From positions 124,001-188,000 of the forward strand of contig NZ_RXZH01000004.1 of the NCBI RefSeq assembly GCF_003970385.1: 64,000 nt of DNA, given 5' to 3'. The translations under genes and the position numbers were made by a program. This DNA is from Vibrio aquaticus. Lineage in GTDB: Bacteria > Pseudomonadota > Gammaproteobacteria > Enterobacterales > Vibrionaceae. A model generated the notes under the pieces. It had not been told where the DNA came from. It searched no databases and worked only from the letters and a program-made list of their open reading frames with translations. Every line of letters starts with the position of its first letter. Position 1 is the stretch's first letter. Shown piece by piece: positions 43,463 through 52,266 of the stretch.

Positions 43463-46400
43463 TTACCAGGATTGGCTACCTGTGTTAAATTCTTTCAAAT
43501 ATTCTGCAACGACAAGCTGGTTCACATAACGGACCGCCTCTGCATTCAATGAAATGCTCTGTTGTTTGATAAAACGGTTGTAAACTTTTGGCATCAACTG
43601 ACGCTCAAAGTAACTTTCATTATCGAGAACAGACGTGTTGTCCAGCACTTGCCTATCGGCGTCCTCTTTAACGCCCATAAGAGCCTGAAAAATCTTTCGT
43701 TCAGAATCAGTAATGTCATGTCGCTGCTGTTGACGTTCATACAAGCGCTTGTGCAAGCGCGCATACTTGGTATCGCCCAAGTACTTTTGACGTAGTTGGT
43801 TGTTTTGACGATTGAGCTCTTTCACGCGCTGGTGGATTTTATTCAATGCATCAATATTGGCAACCATTTCATCTTGCGTGACTTCGCTGAGGTTCTTTTT
43901 CTTAAACAAGCGTTCAAGTTCATCTTTTAAATTAATGAACTTTGGATCTTGCTGATCAAAATTGCTCGCGAGTGCTTCACGGGTTTGACGCAGTGTATTC
44001 TTTAGCTGATCTGCTAAAACGAGCTCTTCTTCACCGATCTTAACGAACTTGAAGATCACATCTTCCAGTGCACGATTCAACAAGTTAGTTGTATCAGTTC
44101 CTTGCTCTAAATCTTGCTTGAGATTGAGTAGATCCAAATGATTACTGGTTTCGCGATAAAGCACATTTAGCTTGGCGAAATCGAGTTCATCAAGGAAGTC
44201 ATATTCACCTTGCAGGCGAATTAGATTGTATAGGCTTCGCGCATCAGCTAAGGCATTTTTAAGCGCTAAGACGGTTTCTCTATCTTCTATCTGGCTGATT
44301 TGGTCGCAGAAGGTTTCCATATTGTCGATATCAAAGCGGAACAACACATCTTTAATGTGTTCTATCTCTTGTTTGATCTCGTCTTGTGACTTAAACAGCT
44401 TAGAGTAACTTTCAATTTCATCGCCCAGCTCTGACTGTAATTCGTCAAAGTAGGCTTTGTTGGTCGCATCAAATTCTTTACGAATGTCGGCGAAATCGAC
44501 CACATAACCATATCGGAAGTCTTTATACGTTCGATTTACACGGGTCAGTGCTTGCAGCAAGTTGTGCTTGCGGATCACGCGACCAAGATAGAGTTTCTTC
44601 AAGCGTTTAGCATCAAATCCCGTAAGTAGCATATTGTAAACAAACAGCAGATCGATCTTTCCAGCTTTGAAGTCTTCTACCCAATCCTTGCGCTCCTGCT
44701 TTGTTCCCACATCATGCAATATCAAGGCTGCATTTTTCACTTTATGCGCTTGCTTAGTTGGCTCCAATTGTGCTGTTGTCGTGTAACTTGAAACAGGTTC
44801 CGCGATCTCCGACGCACTGTCCTGTATCACAGCAGATTCAAGTACCTGCTCCGAACTGTAATCAGTAGAGAGAGATTTTGAAGCGTATACTGCATTAAAT
44901 AGCTCAAACATCTTCTTAGCTTGGTCTGAACTGTCACAGATAATCATTCCGCCGATTGTTGCATCATTCAAAGTGCCACGGCTTTTTTCAAAGTCGGTTA
45001 CGATGTAATCCAGCATGGGCTCAACAAAGCTCGCATGCGCATAAATTTCTTTACGGTCCACATCACCCATTTTCACTTCGGCTTCTTCGAGCGCTTGTTG
45101 AAGTGTCATTTTATAGTTGGTTGCAATCTCCTCGCGGATCAAGCGCAAAGTATAACCATCTGCAATTGAGGCGTTGTAGTAGTACTTGTGAATATAGTCA
45201 CCGAAAAGAACTCGTGAATTATAGTCTTCCCCAAGTAAAGGCGTGCCCGTCAAACCAATCTTGATTGCGTTGGTATCAGACTGAGTTAAGTTTGCTAAGA
45301 AACTGCCTTTAGGGTTATAGCTACGGTGAACCTCGTCTAGGAAATACACACGCTGGATGGTGACGTTGTAGTCCTGAGTTGAGATAACATCAGGATCGTC
45401 TTTAAACTTCTGGATGTTGACAACCGTGATCTCTGCTTTGCCAGAGTGATTATGGATCACTTGGGTCGCTTTAATATCACGGGTGAACTCTTCACGTGAA
45501 TTGATAGTGTGAACAATCAAACCGCGAGCAGTAAACTCGCGTTGCGCTTGCTGTAGCAAATCCAGTCTATCTACGATGAAATAGAACTTGGGTATAATCT
45601 CTTGCTTTTGGAAGTAATCCGTTAAGAAGCCAACGTTGTAATAGGTTAACGCCGTTTTACCGCTTCCTTGGGTATGCCAAATGATGCCTTTACGAACACC
45701 TTCATTGAGCTTTCTTTCGATAGCTTTGGTCGCAAACATTTGTGGATAGCGCATGATGTGCTTTTGCAAGCCGTCACTTTCTGATACGTAGGTTAGCGCA
45801 TAGCGCAGTACAAACGATAAACGCTCTTTACTAAGCAAGGATGTGCAAATGCGGTTGGTAGGGCGACTAGGCTCTTTGTTACTCAAAAACTCAGGATTAC
45901 AGCGAATAACCTCTAGGTTGTTATCCTTGAGTACTACAAGCTCTTGGTCATCAGTTAACTGCTTTAGAAGTGCAGTCAGATCTAACTCTTCTTCTTCACG
46001 GAAGTAGTTAAATACAGGCTTGTGATATGAACTACTCGCATAAAAGGCACCTTGCACTGGCTCAGGATCACCATCGACATAATCCATGTTATTGGAAAAA
46101 ATCATGAACTGAGTGATGTTAGCAAAGCGCTTGAATTTAGGATTTTGAAAGCGTTTATTAATGCGTTCTCTTTCCGCAATGATCCCATCGCGATTATTGG
46201 GCTTTTTCACCTCAATAAACACCAACGGCATACCATTGATTAACAAGGTGATATCCGGACGAAACTCATCATCGCCGTTTTTGCATTTTAGCTCAGTAAC
46301 GACATGAAAGCTGTTATTGGAAAAGTTCTCAAAGTCGATCAGCTTGTTACCTGAACGTGCTTTCAACTTATTGAAAAAGGCTCTGCCTAAATCTTCGTTT

Positions 46401-46612
46401 TCCAGAGTAAGCTTGACCTCTTCAAACAAACGACCCACGTCTTCTGATTTTAATTCTGGGTTAATACGACTTACCGCTGTTGAAAATAGCTCAGGGAAGA
46501 TGTTGGTCTCTTTGTCCCAGCTAGCCCCCTTCAAAGATAGGTAATCATACCCCAAACGCATAAGGTGCAGGATAGTCGGTATTTTTACTCGTGAATCTTC
46601 AGTAAAGCTCAT
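43463..46612 (-). CDS. hsdR: Type I restriction enzyme translocase/nuclease subunit HsdR
   Basis: A 1,049-residue motor and nuclease. The N-terminal PD-(D/E)xK endonuclease is visible at D120 (FRPDITLLING) and E134-K136 (VFIEVKKPN). The superfamily 2 helicase has Walker A in HTQGSGKTALTYY and DEVH in FLDEVHRSYN, followed by the SAT-like GLTGTPLL and by ALTRVNRTYKDF as motif VI. The C-terminal domain is long and helical. All active motifs are intact. It is transcribed from the XRE gene 21 bases ahead. Confidence 0.95.
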   Translation of the reverse strand: MSFTEDSRVKIPTILHLMRLGYDYLSLKGASWDKETNIFPELFSTAVSRINPELKSEDVGRLFEEVKLTLENEDLGRAFFNKLKARSGNKLIDFENFSNNSFHVVTELKCKNGDDEFRPDITLLINGMPLVFIEVKKPNNRDGIIAERERINKRFQNPKFKRFANITQFMIFSNNMDYVDGDPEPVQGAFYASSSYHKPVFNYFREEEELDLTALLKQLTDDQELVVLKDNNLEVIRCNPEFLSNKEPSRPTNRICTSLLSKERLSFVLRYALTYVSESDGLQKHIMRYPQMFATKAIERKLNEGVRKGIIWHTQGSGKTALTYYNVGFLTDYFQKQEIIPKFYFIVDRLDLLQQAQREFTARGLIVHTINSREEFTRDIKATQVIHNHSGKAEITVVNIQKFKDDPDVISTQDYNVTIQRVYFLDEVHRSYNPKGSFLANLTQSDTNAIKIGLTGTPLLGEDYNSRVLFGDYIHKYYYNASIADGYTLRLIREEIATNYKMTLQQALEEAEVKMGDVDRKEIYAHASFVEPMLDYIVTDFEKSRGTLNDATIGGMIICDSSDQAKKMFELFNAVYASKSLSTDYSSEQVLESAVIQDSASEIAEPVSSYTTTAQLEPTKQAHKVKNAALILHDVGTKQERKDWVEDFKAGKIDLLFVYNMLLTGFDAKRLKKLYLGRVIRKHNLLQALTRVNRTYKDFRYGYVVDFADIRKEFDATNKAYFDELQSELGDEIESYSKLFKSQDEIKQEIEHIKDVLFRFDIDNMETFCDQISQIEDRETVLALKNALADARSLYNLIRLQGEYDFLDELDFAKLNVLYRETSNHLDLLNLKQDLEQGTDTTNLLNRALEDVIFKFVKIGEEELVLADQLKNTLRQTREALASNFDQQDPKFINLKDELERLFKKKNLSEVTQDEMVANIDALNKIHQRVKELNRQNNQLRQKYLGDTKYARLHKRLYERQQQRHDITDSERKIFQALMGVKEDADRQVLDNTSVLDNESYFERQLMPKVYNRFIKQQSISLNAEAVRYVNQLVVAEYLKEFNTGSQSW

Positions 46613-46633
46613 ATCAGTCCTTCGTTATTGTTC

Positions 46634-46846
46634 TTATTGATCATTTCCTGGTGACTGCTCTAGAAGCTCACCAACTTGACAGTTAAATAGCACGCACAAC
46701 TTATCTATGGCTTCTAGGTCCACTTTTTGCGCTGTTTCTTTATACAGAAGTGTCACAGTATTTCGGCTCAAACCAGTTTCACGAATGACATCTGAAATTT
46801 TCAGTTTTCTCTCCCCCATCATGCGGGCAAGGTGGCACTTGATCAT
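46634..46846 (-). CDS. XRE-type small regulator at the head of the restriction operon
   Basis: A 70-residue Cro/CI-like HTH protein: SDVIRETGLSRNTVTLLYKE forms the DNA-binding helices and AIDKLCVLFNCQVGELLE the dimerisation end. Size and place resemble controller (C) proteins that delay restriction after entry. It is the first gene of the XRE-hsdRMS-darTG operon. Large inverted repeats lie 70-110 bases upstream of its start, suitable for autoregulation. Confidence 0.85.
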   Translation of the reverse strand: MIKCHLARMMGERKLKISDVIRETGLSRNTVTLLYKETAQKVDLEAIDKLCVLFNCQVGELLEQSPGNDQ

Positions 46847-46915
46847 GTCTTCCTATCCATAGTGGCGAGACTTTTTGATAATGCAGGATTCTATCAAAGT
46901 TTCTTCTTTAAGCTG

Positions 46916-46957
46916 AAAAATTTAACTTGAAGTTGAATTTTTGACCTCAAAATTCAA
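46916..46957. promoter_or_regulatory. Compound palindromic operator upstream of the XRE-hsd operon
   Basis: A 27-base near-perfect palindrome is centred on 46929: AAAAATT, T, AACTT, G, AAGTT, G, AATTTTT, with one mismatched pair. It overlaps a second inverted repeat TTGAATTTT (46933-46941) and AAAATTCAA (46949-46957). Three half-sites result, in the style of restriction controller operators. Confidence 0.6.
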
Positions 46958-47029
46958 TATTGCGTTTTGTCATTCGATGAAGCTCACGCTTCGTTACCCC
47001 TTCTGAAATAACCTTGATATTCGTTACGT

Positions 47030-47419
47030 TTATTTGGACTTGCCAGCCAATCCAATTATTAATGCTCCTAAGGCAGCTCCCGCAATGAAAGTACCTACAT
47101 TGCTCCCCCCTTCAGACTTAGCTTTTGTTGCGTTACCTCTAGGTTGAGCTTGAACAGACACCTGTTCACTTTCCTTGAGATTGTTAACTGTATTCACAAC
47201 CGAATGAAAAAGTTCGTCTGGAGCAATACCAAGAGCTTTAGCACATTCAAACATCTGATCAACAGAGAATGTTGACTTTCCTGATTCCAAACGACTGTAG
47301 CTAGCTTGTGAGAGGCCCATTTTTTCAGCTAATACGCTCTGCTCTATGCCTAGTTCTTTGCGCTTATTCGCGACGACCACACCCAGAATCGATGAGTAAG
47401 AAACCATTTTATCTTGCAT
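47030..47419 (-). CDS. XRE-family HTH protein with C-terminal membrane tail
   Basis: A 129-residue protein. Residues near 12-70 are a Cro/CI HTH (ANKRKELGIEQSVLAEKMGL, SQASYSRLESGKSTF, CAKALGIAPDELFHS). A hydrophilic linker leads to a Gly/Ala-rich hydrophobic C-terminus (GTFIAGAALGALIIGLAGKS) that could insert in or touch the membrane. The ATG chosen has GGTGG upstream; the frame is open four codons further from a TTG. It is divergent from an LRAT-fold gene with a palindrome between them. A membrane-linked sensor-regulator role is a guess. Confidence 0.75.
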   Translation of the reverse strand: MQDKMVSYSSILGVVVANKRKELGIEQSVLAEKMGLSQASYSRLESGKSTFSVDQMFECAKALGIAPDELFHSVVNTVNNLKESEQVSVQAQPRGNATKAKSEGGSNVGTFIAGAALGALIIGLAGKSK

Positions 47420-47442
47420 TTTTACCACCAATAACTAAATAA

Positions 47443-47460
47443 CACTTGATCAATTAAGTG
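47443..47460. promoter_or_regulatory. Palindromic operator between the HTH and LRAT genes
   Basis: CACTTGATCAATTAAGTG is palindromic in seven of nine pairs. It lies just ahead of a TATAAT. Confidence 0.55.
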
Positions 47461-47465
47461 CATAG

Positions 47466-47471
47466 TATAAT
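47466..47471 (+). promoter_or_regulatory. Candidate -10 element of the LRAT gene
   Basis: TATAAT with the palindrome covering its -35 position (CACTTG at 17 bases), 79 bases before the LRAT start. Confidence 0.5.
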
Positions 47472-47549
47472 TTAAATGCATTGATATACGTTTTACGCAT
47501 CTCAATATTAATTTTGGATACACATACTTTAAATCAAAAAGAGGGAATT

Positions 47550-48011
47550 ATGAATAGTAATCTTAGTATTGGTGACCTACTTTATCGTTCAAAGCTGCTG
47601 GTAGAACATGCCGGAATCTACCTAGGTAAAGGGCGAGTACTTCACAACTCTCCAGATGGCAACGTAGAAATTTGTGCCTTAGAAGAGTACGCAAATGGCA
47701 AACCAATCAAGGTAGTCTTAACCCATCTAAGTGAAGAAAAGAAAAATGAGTTGTTTAATCAAGCAGAGAAGTTGATTAAGAAAGCTCGAAAATATGGCGT
47801 GTTAGATAATAACTGTGAGCATTTAGTCTCTACAGTACTACATGGCAAACCTTCAAGTGAGCAGTTACAAGGGGCGGGGCTTGGCGCTGTTGCAGGTTTG
47901 CTTTTGGCTCACTGCAACCAATCGAAAAACTCTTTGCTGTATATTTTAACTGGTAGTCTTATCGGATGTATGGCTGTCAACGCGGCCCGTAAATACGATC
48001 GTGTTGTATAA
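47550..48011 (+). CDS. LRAT-domain (NlpC/P60-like) protein with hydrophobic C-terminus
   Basis: A 153-residue protein with the permuted papain-like LRAT fold. The catalytic His is probably H20 (LLVEHAGIYLGKGRVLHNSP), and the Cys is C89 in the family signature NNCEHLVSTVLHG. From about 104 on two hydrophobic stretches (GAGLGAVAGLLLAH and LLYILTGSLIGCMAV) could anchor it to the membrane. LRAT enzymes are acyltransferases or phospholipases. GAGGGA precedes the ATG; the frame is open further upstream without support. Its role next to an HTH gene with a similar Gly-rich membrane tail is unknown. Confidence 0.8.
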   Translation: MNSNLSIGDLLYRSKLLVEHAGIYLGKGRVLHNSPDGNVEICALEEYANGKPIKVVLTHLSEEKKNELFNQAEKLIKKARKYGVLDNNCEHLVSTVLHGKPSSEQLQGAGLGAVAGLLLAHCNQSKNSLLYILTGSLIGCMAVNAARKYDRVV

Positions 48012-48105
48012 GAAAAAACGCGGCAATAAAGCAACAATCCTAAGTTTTTGAGCCATTAAATATGCGATGTATCACTACTCAATTTGCTCACTGTTTCACA
48101 GATAC

Positions 48106-48133
48106 AAAAAAAGACGCCCTAAGACGTCTTTTT
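48106..48133 (-). terminator. Terminator of the tRNA-Ser gene
   Basis: AAGACG and CGTCTT, extended by A/T, form the stem; the minus-strand product ends in seven T. Confidence 0.8.
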
Positions 48134-48141
48134 CTAGAATG

Positions 48142-48229
48142 TGGCGGTGAGTGAGAGATTCGAACTCTCGATACGTTGCCGTATACACACTTTCCAGGCG
48201 TGCTCCTTCAGCCACTCGGACAACTCACC
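48142..48229 (-). tRNA. tRNA-Ser (anticodon GGA)
   Basis: The minus strand folds as an 88-base class II tRNA: acceptor arms GGTGAGT / ACTCACC, discriminator G and encoded CCA, the D-loop sequence GAGTGGCTGAAGG, an anticodon loop CTGGAAA with GGA in the wobble frame, a long variable arm, and GTTCGAATC in the T loop. It reads UCC/UCU serine codons. Its 3' end is the attachment-type site copied at 37667. Confidence 0.95.
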
Positions 48230-48412
48230 GAATCAAATTGTGGTTGGTTTCGTTAACCAACGAGGCGCTAATTTAATGATTCTATTAGGTTAGGTCAAGC
48301 CTATTCCCTAAAAAAAGCGCCTTTGTTTGACCGATTGGTTATTAACTAACTCATTCGATCATGAATTATTCAACGCAGCGTCTATTTGGCTACGTTTCTA
48401 TTTAACTATTAA

Positions 48413-48862
48413 CTAAGCTTCTTGGTAGTAGCCCGGAACGCGGAACCACTTGCGGCACATATCTAGGAAGTAACCGTATAACACGCCCATACCGCAAGAT
48501 ACCACTGCGTTCGATGTCACTGCGGTTACGATCTGATCGGTTGACGCGCCGACGGTAAATAGAATGGCGGCATAAACCGGAGATTGGAACAGCACGTAAG
48601 CCACAAGGTCAGAGATGTTCTTCATTACGCCAGTATCAGAAATACGAGCTCCTTGGCGCAGCACATAGTCTCGGAACAAGCCATATGGGAAGGCAATCGC
48701 GATATTAACCGGGATAGACAAGGTTCGTGACGCTAAAGACTGTTCGAACGTCATCCCTGAAATGAAGATCTCAATGATCATGCCAGAGATAAAACAGAAC
48801 ACGACCATTGCAAAAGTGTCGGCAGCAGCATTACGAATACAGAAAGGTCCGCGAGATTTCAT
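48413..48862 (-). CDS. alaE: L-alanine exporter AlaE
   Basis: AlaE is a small inner-membrane exporter of L-alanine. The 149-residue protein opens [20 protein letters not shown] and has [20 protein letters not shown] and [14 protein letters not shown], the recognised features of the family, with four membrane helices. Length matches the E. coli protein (149). Monocistronic. Confidence 0.93.
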   Translation of the reverse strand: MKSRGPFCIRNAAADTFAMVVFCFISGMIIEIFISGMTFEQSLASRTLSIPVNIAIAFPYGLFRDYVLRQGARISDTGVMKNISDLVAYVLFQSPVYAAILFTVGASTDQIVTAVTSNAVVSCGMGVLYGYFLDMCRKWFRVPGYYQEA

Positions 48863-49084
48863 TGTAAACCCAAAACAAATAACTAGCTTTTAAATAAATT
48901 GATAATATATATCCCTACAACCAAGCCAAACGCCCAGTTGATAAATCTATTAAATCACTAATTATCTAGTTTTAGGTTTCAAAGTTGAATTAAAGTAGTA
49001 AATAAACAACCAAAATCTACTCAATATCTAGATGCATTCGCTACTTTTATTGATTTAGCTCACAATTCACTCAGGTTATGTAAT

Positions 49085-51514
49085 TTAAGTACAGTAATCG
49101 GCCGTTTCGACCGTCAATCGATCTAGAAGCTCTGAATCCGGTATTTTCCCTACATCTAATTGTTGACGAATGGAAGCAAGCGCTTTGATAATACTCGCAG
49201 ATTCAACACTTTGCAGCTGATGTTGTATCTGCTCGAAATGGTTTGTCGCCTCACCAATATCATTATTTTCGATCGCGGCAAAAAACAGCATGAGAGGCTC
49301 TTCAATATTAATCACTTCAACCGGGTTAGCTTGTAACAAGTGTGTTTTGTACTGATACAGCATCGCCGAATGACTTAGCAGCGCATCATCTAACTCCGTT
49401 TCATCTACCGGCTTCGAGATAATGTAGTTCGCCCCAGAGCTCAGCATTCGCTTCCACGTATCTTTAAATACGTCAGCCGTGCACCCTACAATTAAGATGT
49501 TCGCTTTTGGTCCTGACAGGCTTCTAATCTCGCTTGTGGCTTCAACCCCATCCATAACCGGCATGTGGTTATCCATCAATACAAGATCGTAGTCGCCTGT
49601 TTCCACTGCTTTCACGGCTAACTGCCCATTCTCGACGCAATCACAGCGAAAGCCTTTCTTGGTCATAAAGGTATCTAAGATGATGGTGTTCGTGCGGTTG
49701 TCTTCCACAATCAGGACATTGAGCCCTCGGTAATCGAGCTTTTTGTGTTCTTGGAAATCCGAGGTGATAGGCTCGCTTACTTCCATTTTAAGGGACACTT
49801 CAAAGTTAGACCCCACTCCCACTTCACTGTTTATCGTGATATCACCATCCATGAGTTCGCACAGTTGTTTAACAATCGCTAGCCCGAGGCCTGTTCCGCC
49901 AAAACGCCGTGTGGTTGAAGACTCCGCCTGCTCGAAAGGTTTAAAGATCTTCTCTTGAGCCGTTTTATCTACCCCAATGCCGGTATCACGTACATTGATA
50001 ATCAGGTAGATCGAGCCGTTGCGATCCTCTTCTCTAAAGCTCACTTCTACGTGGCCGCGGGCGGTAAACTTGACCGCGTTGTTCAGTAGATTAAAGAGGA
50101 TTTGACGCAAGCGCGCTTTATCACATTTATACCAACGTCCTTCAGGTAGCTCTGAATAGACTTTGAACTGCAACCCTTTTTCAGAGCAAAGCGTGTAATA
50201 AACACTGTTGATACTGCCGATGATGGCTTCAAGTGGGAATGGTGCTCGCTCAAGCTCTAGTCGGCCTTGTTCCACTTTAGAAAAATCGAGAATTTCATTG
50301 AGCAAGGTCATCATGTGTTCGCCCGATTCATAGAGCGTTTTCATGTGCTTACGCTGCTCTTCACTCAAGTCTGTTTTGAGCAAAATCTGCGCAGTACCAA
50401 GCACACCATTCATTGGGGTTCGGATTTCATGGGAGAGCGTTGCTAAGAAAGCACTTTTTGCTTTGGTAGAGGCTTGAGCTTTGACTTTTTCTTCTTCTAG
50501 GTAGACGGTCTTTTGGTTAAACGAATCGATCAGGTATTTGATCTCATCGTTACTGTTGTATCTGAGCTCGATACTGCCGCCCTGTTTAGACTCACGAACG
50601 CTTTGCGCAATCACAACGACAGGTGAAATCAGGAAGCGATTAATCAGAAAATAGCCAAGCATTACGAACGCCAGCATCATCGGCACAATCACGGCCTCTA
50701 CTTTAGACACTAGGTCATACACCTGTTCGACCACTAAGCGTTTCGCATTAACAACATCAACGCTCCAATTAAAATCACCAAATTCATTCTGACTAATATA
50801 GATATTGTCCGCTAATTGGAAATTGTACTCGGTGATAATATCCCCGTACCCGTCACGAAGAATCACCCCTAAATCGTACTCTTCCGCATGGCGGTGAACA
50901 AAATCAACTAAGGATTCTAATGAGATATCAACGGTCGCAACACCTGAAAATTGACCGTCAATATAATAAGGTGATGAAGCCGTGATCATCTGGACATGAG
51001 TAAAGGCATCAATATAAACCGCTGACCACGATACGGTACCTTGAGGCTGATCAACCACCGATTTATACCAGGGCTCGTTGTTATAGCCGCCAGATTCTGG
51101 GTTGTTCCAAGAATAGATACGATCGACCAAGCCGTCGTCTGCTCGGTTAAAGAATAAGCTGGTAAATGCTTCATCTTCTTCTACTGAATAGGGTACTGGC
51201 CACAAACCACCACTGACAGTCACATCATCCACTAAGGTAAAGAGTTTATAAAGTAAGTCTGCTTGATGCTCTTGTGACTCATGGTTACTGCCGATACTGA
51301 CAACGCCTTGCAAGATACCAAGAGATTTATTGATCGGTTCTTTGATTTGAGTAGAGATCAGTTCCGTTCTAAGATCGAGGTTCTTGGTGAGTTGCTCACG
51401 TGTTGGCGGCTCTACAACCAGATAGCTGGTCGTACCGATCAGGCCTACCGCGACGGCTAAGTAAATAGCCAGCGCAATAATACTCTTTCTTTTTAACGAT
51501 GAGCGTATATCCAT
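49085..51514 (-). CDS. Hybrid sensor histidine kinase with Cache domain and receiver
   Basis: An 809-residue membrane kinase. TM1 is near 12-33, then a periplasmic dCache-type sensor (WSAVYIDAFTHVQMITASSP, GVATVDISLESLVDFVHRH) and a second TM near 275-295; HAMP and HisKA follow (KSAFLATLSHEIRTPMNGVL), HATPase (FNLLNNAVKFTARG, DTGIGVDKTAQEKIFKPFEQ, FGGTGLGLAIVKQL), and a receiver domain (VLIVEDNRTN, YDLVLMDNHMPVMDG) with the phosphorylation Asp in the latter. The C-terminal 100 residues are helical but show no clear HPt histidine motif, so phosphate probably passes to an unlinked HPt protein. The cue is unknown. Confidence 0.92.
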   Translation of the reverse strand: MDIRSSLKRKSIIALAIYLAVAVGLIGTTSYLVVEPPTREQLTKNLDLRTELISTQIKEPINKSLGILQGVVSIGSNHESQEHQADLLYKLFTLVDDVTVSGGLWPVPYSVEEDEAFTSLFFNRADDGLVDRIYSWNNPESGGYNNEPWYKSVVDQPQGTVSWSAVYIDAFTHVQMITASSPYYIDGQFSGVATVDISLESLVDFVHRHAEEYDLGVILRDGYGDIITEYNFQLADNIYISQNEFGDFNWSVDVVNAKRLVVEQVYDLVSKVEAVIVPMMLAFVMLGYFLINRFLISPVVVIAQSVRESKQGGSIELRYNSNDEIKYLIDSFNQKTVYLEEEKVKAQASTKAKSAFLATLSHEIRTPMNGVLGTAQILLKTDLSEEQRKHMKTLYESGEHMMTLLNEILDFSKVEQGRLELERAPFPLEAIIGSINSVYYTLCSEKGLQFKVYSELPEGRWYKCDKARLRQILFNLLNNAVKFTARGHVEVSFREEDRNGSIYLIINVRDTGIGVDKTAQEKIFKPFEQAESSTTRRFGGTGLGLAIVKQLCELMDGDITINSEVGVGSNFEVSLKMEVSEPITSDFQEHKKLDYRGLNVLIVEDNRTNTIILDTFMTKKGFRCDCVENGQLAVKAVETGDYDLVLMDNHMPVMDGVEATSEIRSLSGPKANILIVGCTADVFKDTWKRMLSSGANYIISKPVDETELDDALLSHSAMLYQYKTHLLQANPVEVINIEEPLMLFFAAIENNDIGEATNHFEQIQHQLQSVESASIIKALASIRQQLDVGKIPDSELLDRLTVETADYCT

Positions 51515-51643
51515 AAATCTTTGAATTTTGACTGTTTCTAAAAAATTATAGTGAATTTATCAGAGCAGCAACCTTTTTCTATGAACTCTTGACTGTTACC
51601 ATTGCCCCATATCACAACTCCTGAATGCAATAGGGTGTCTATT

Positions 51644-52213
51644 TTGACTTTACAAGAACTTCTGTCGCTGCCTGAACTGGAAGGCAAGTTGATCAATGAG
51701 GCAAAGACTCACGGTTTCGTTACTGCAATGGCTGCAGCGCCGAATGTCCTTCCACCAGAAGAGTGGCTACCGTTCCTTTGGGGCGGAGAAGAGGTGGCTC
51801 CATTTGGTGATGGCGAACAACTTGAAACCTACATTGAGCACATCATCGCACTTTGGAATCAATACCGACCTGCCCTACTTGATAATGTATGGCAATGGCC
51901 TGAAGGGTGTTCGCTTGATGAAGAAGATATTGTTTCAGCTCAAACGCGTGATTTCTGTGAAGGGCTACTGCAAGGTTGGCAACTAGCAAGGGATGATTGG
52001 GAGACCATCATGCCAGATGGTACTCAAGACAGCGCCCTACTAGGTGGCGTGATTTTGTCACTGAGCATGCTGTACGATCCAGAAACGTCTATTGCAACGT
52101 TAGCTGAGCAGGGTGTGGAAGGCCTAGAGCAGTTTGAAGAGATCTTTAACGCTATGCCAACCATGTTATGTGGTTTAACCATGCGTGGCGTTACGTTGGC
52201 TGAGCAAGAGTAA
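51644..52213 (+). CDS. YecA/UPF0149-family protein
   Basis: A 189-residue protein of the UPF0149/YgfB-YecA family (LINEAKTHGFVTAMAAAPNV, EEWLPFLWGGEE, DFCEGLLQGWQLAR, MPTMLCGLTMRGV). The short N-terminal family form lacks the C-terminal SEC-type zinc motif. I use the TTG at 51644 with AGGGTG upstream; the frame is open 14 codons further but those residues have no family match. Function is unclear. Confidence 0.82.
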   Translation: MTLQELLSLPELEGKLINEAKTHGFVTAMAAAPNVLPPEEWLPFLWGGEEVAPFGDGEQLETYIEHIIALWNQYRPALLDNVWQWPEGCSLDEEDIVSAQTRDFCEGLLQGWQLARDDWETIMPDGTQDSALLGGVILSLSMLYDPETSIATLAEQGVEGLEQFEEIFNAMPTMLCGLTMRGVTLAEQE

Positions 52214-52230
52214 TTTTCTCGATCTAAATA

Positions 52231-52262
52231 AAAAGCTCGCCTATTCAATGCGAGCTTTTTTT
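52231..52262. terminator. Bidirectional terminator between the YecA-family gene and the K+ channel
   Basis: AAAAGCTCGC and GCGAGCTTTT pair across a nine-base loop, with T tracts on both strands. Confidence 0.88.
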
Positions 52263-52266
52263 GTTT

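Noticed and set aside
37667..48229. Prophage or integrative conjugative element
   Set aside because: No integrase, capsid, tail, relaxase or transfer genes are visible between the repeats.
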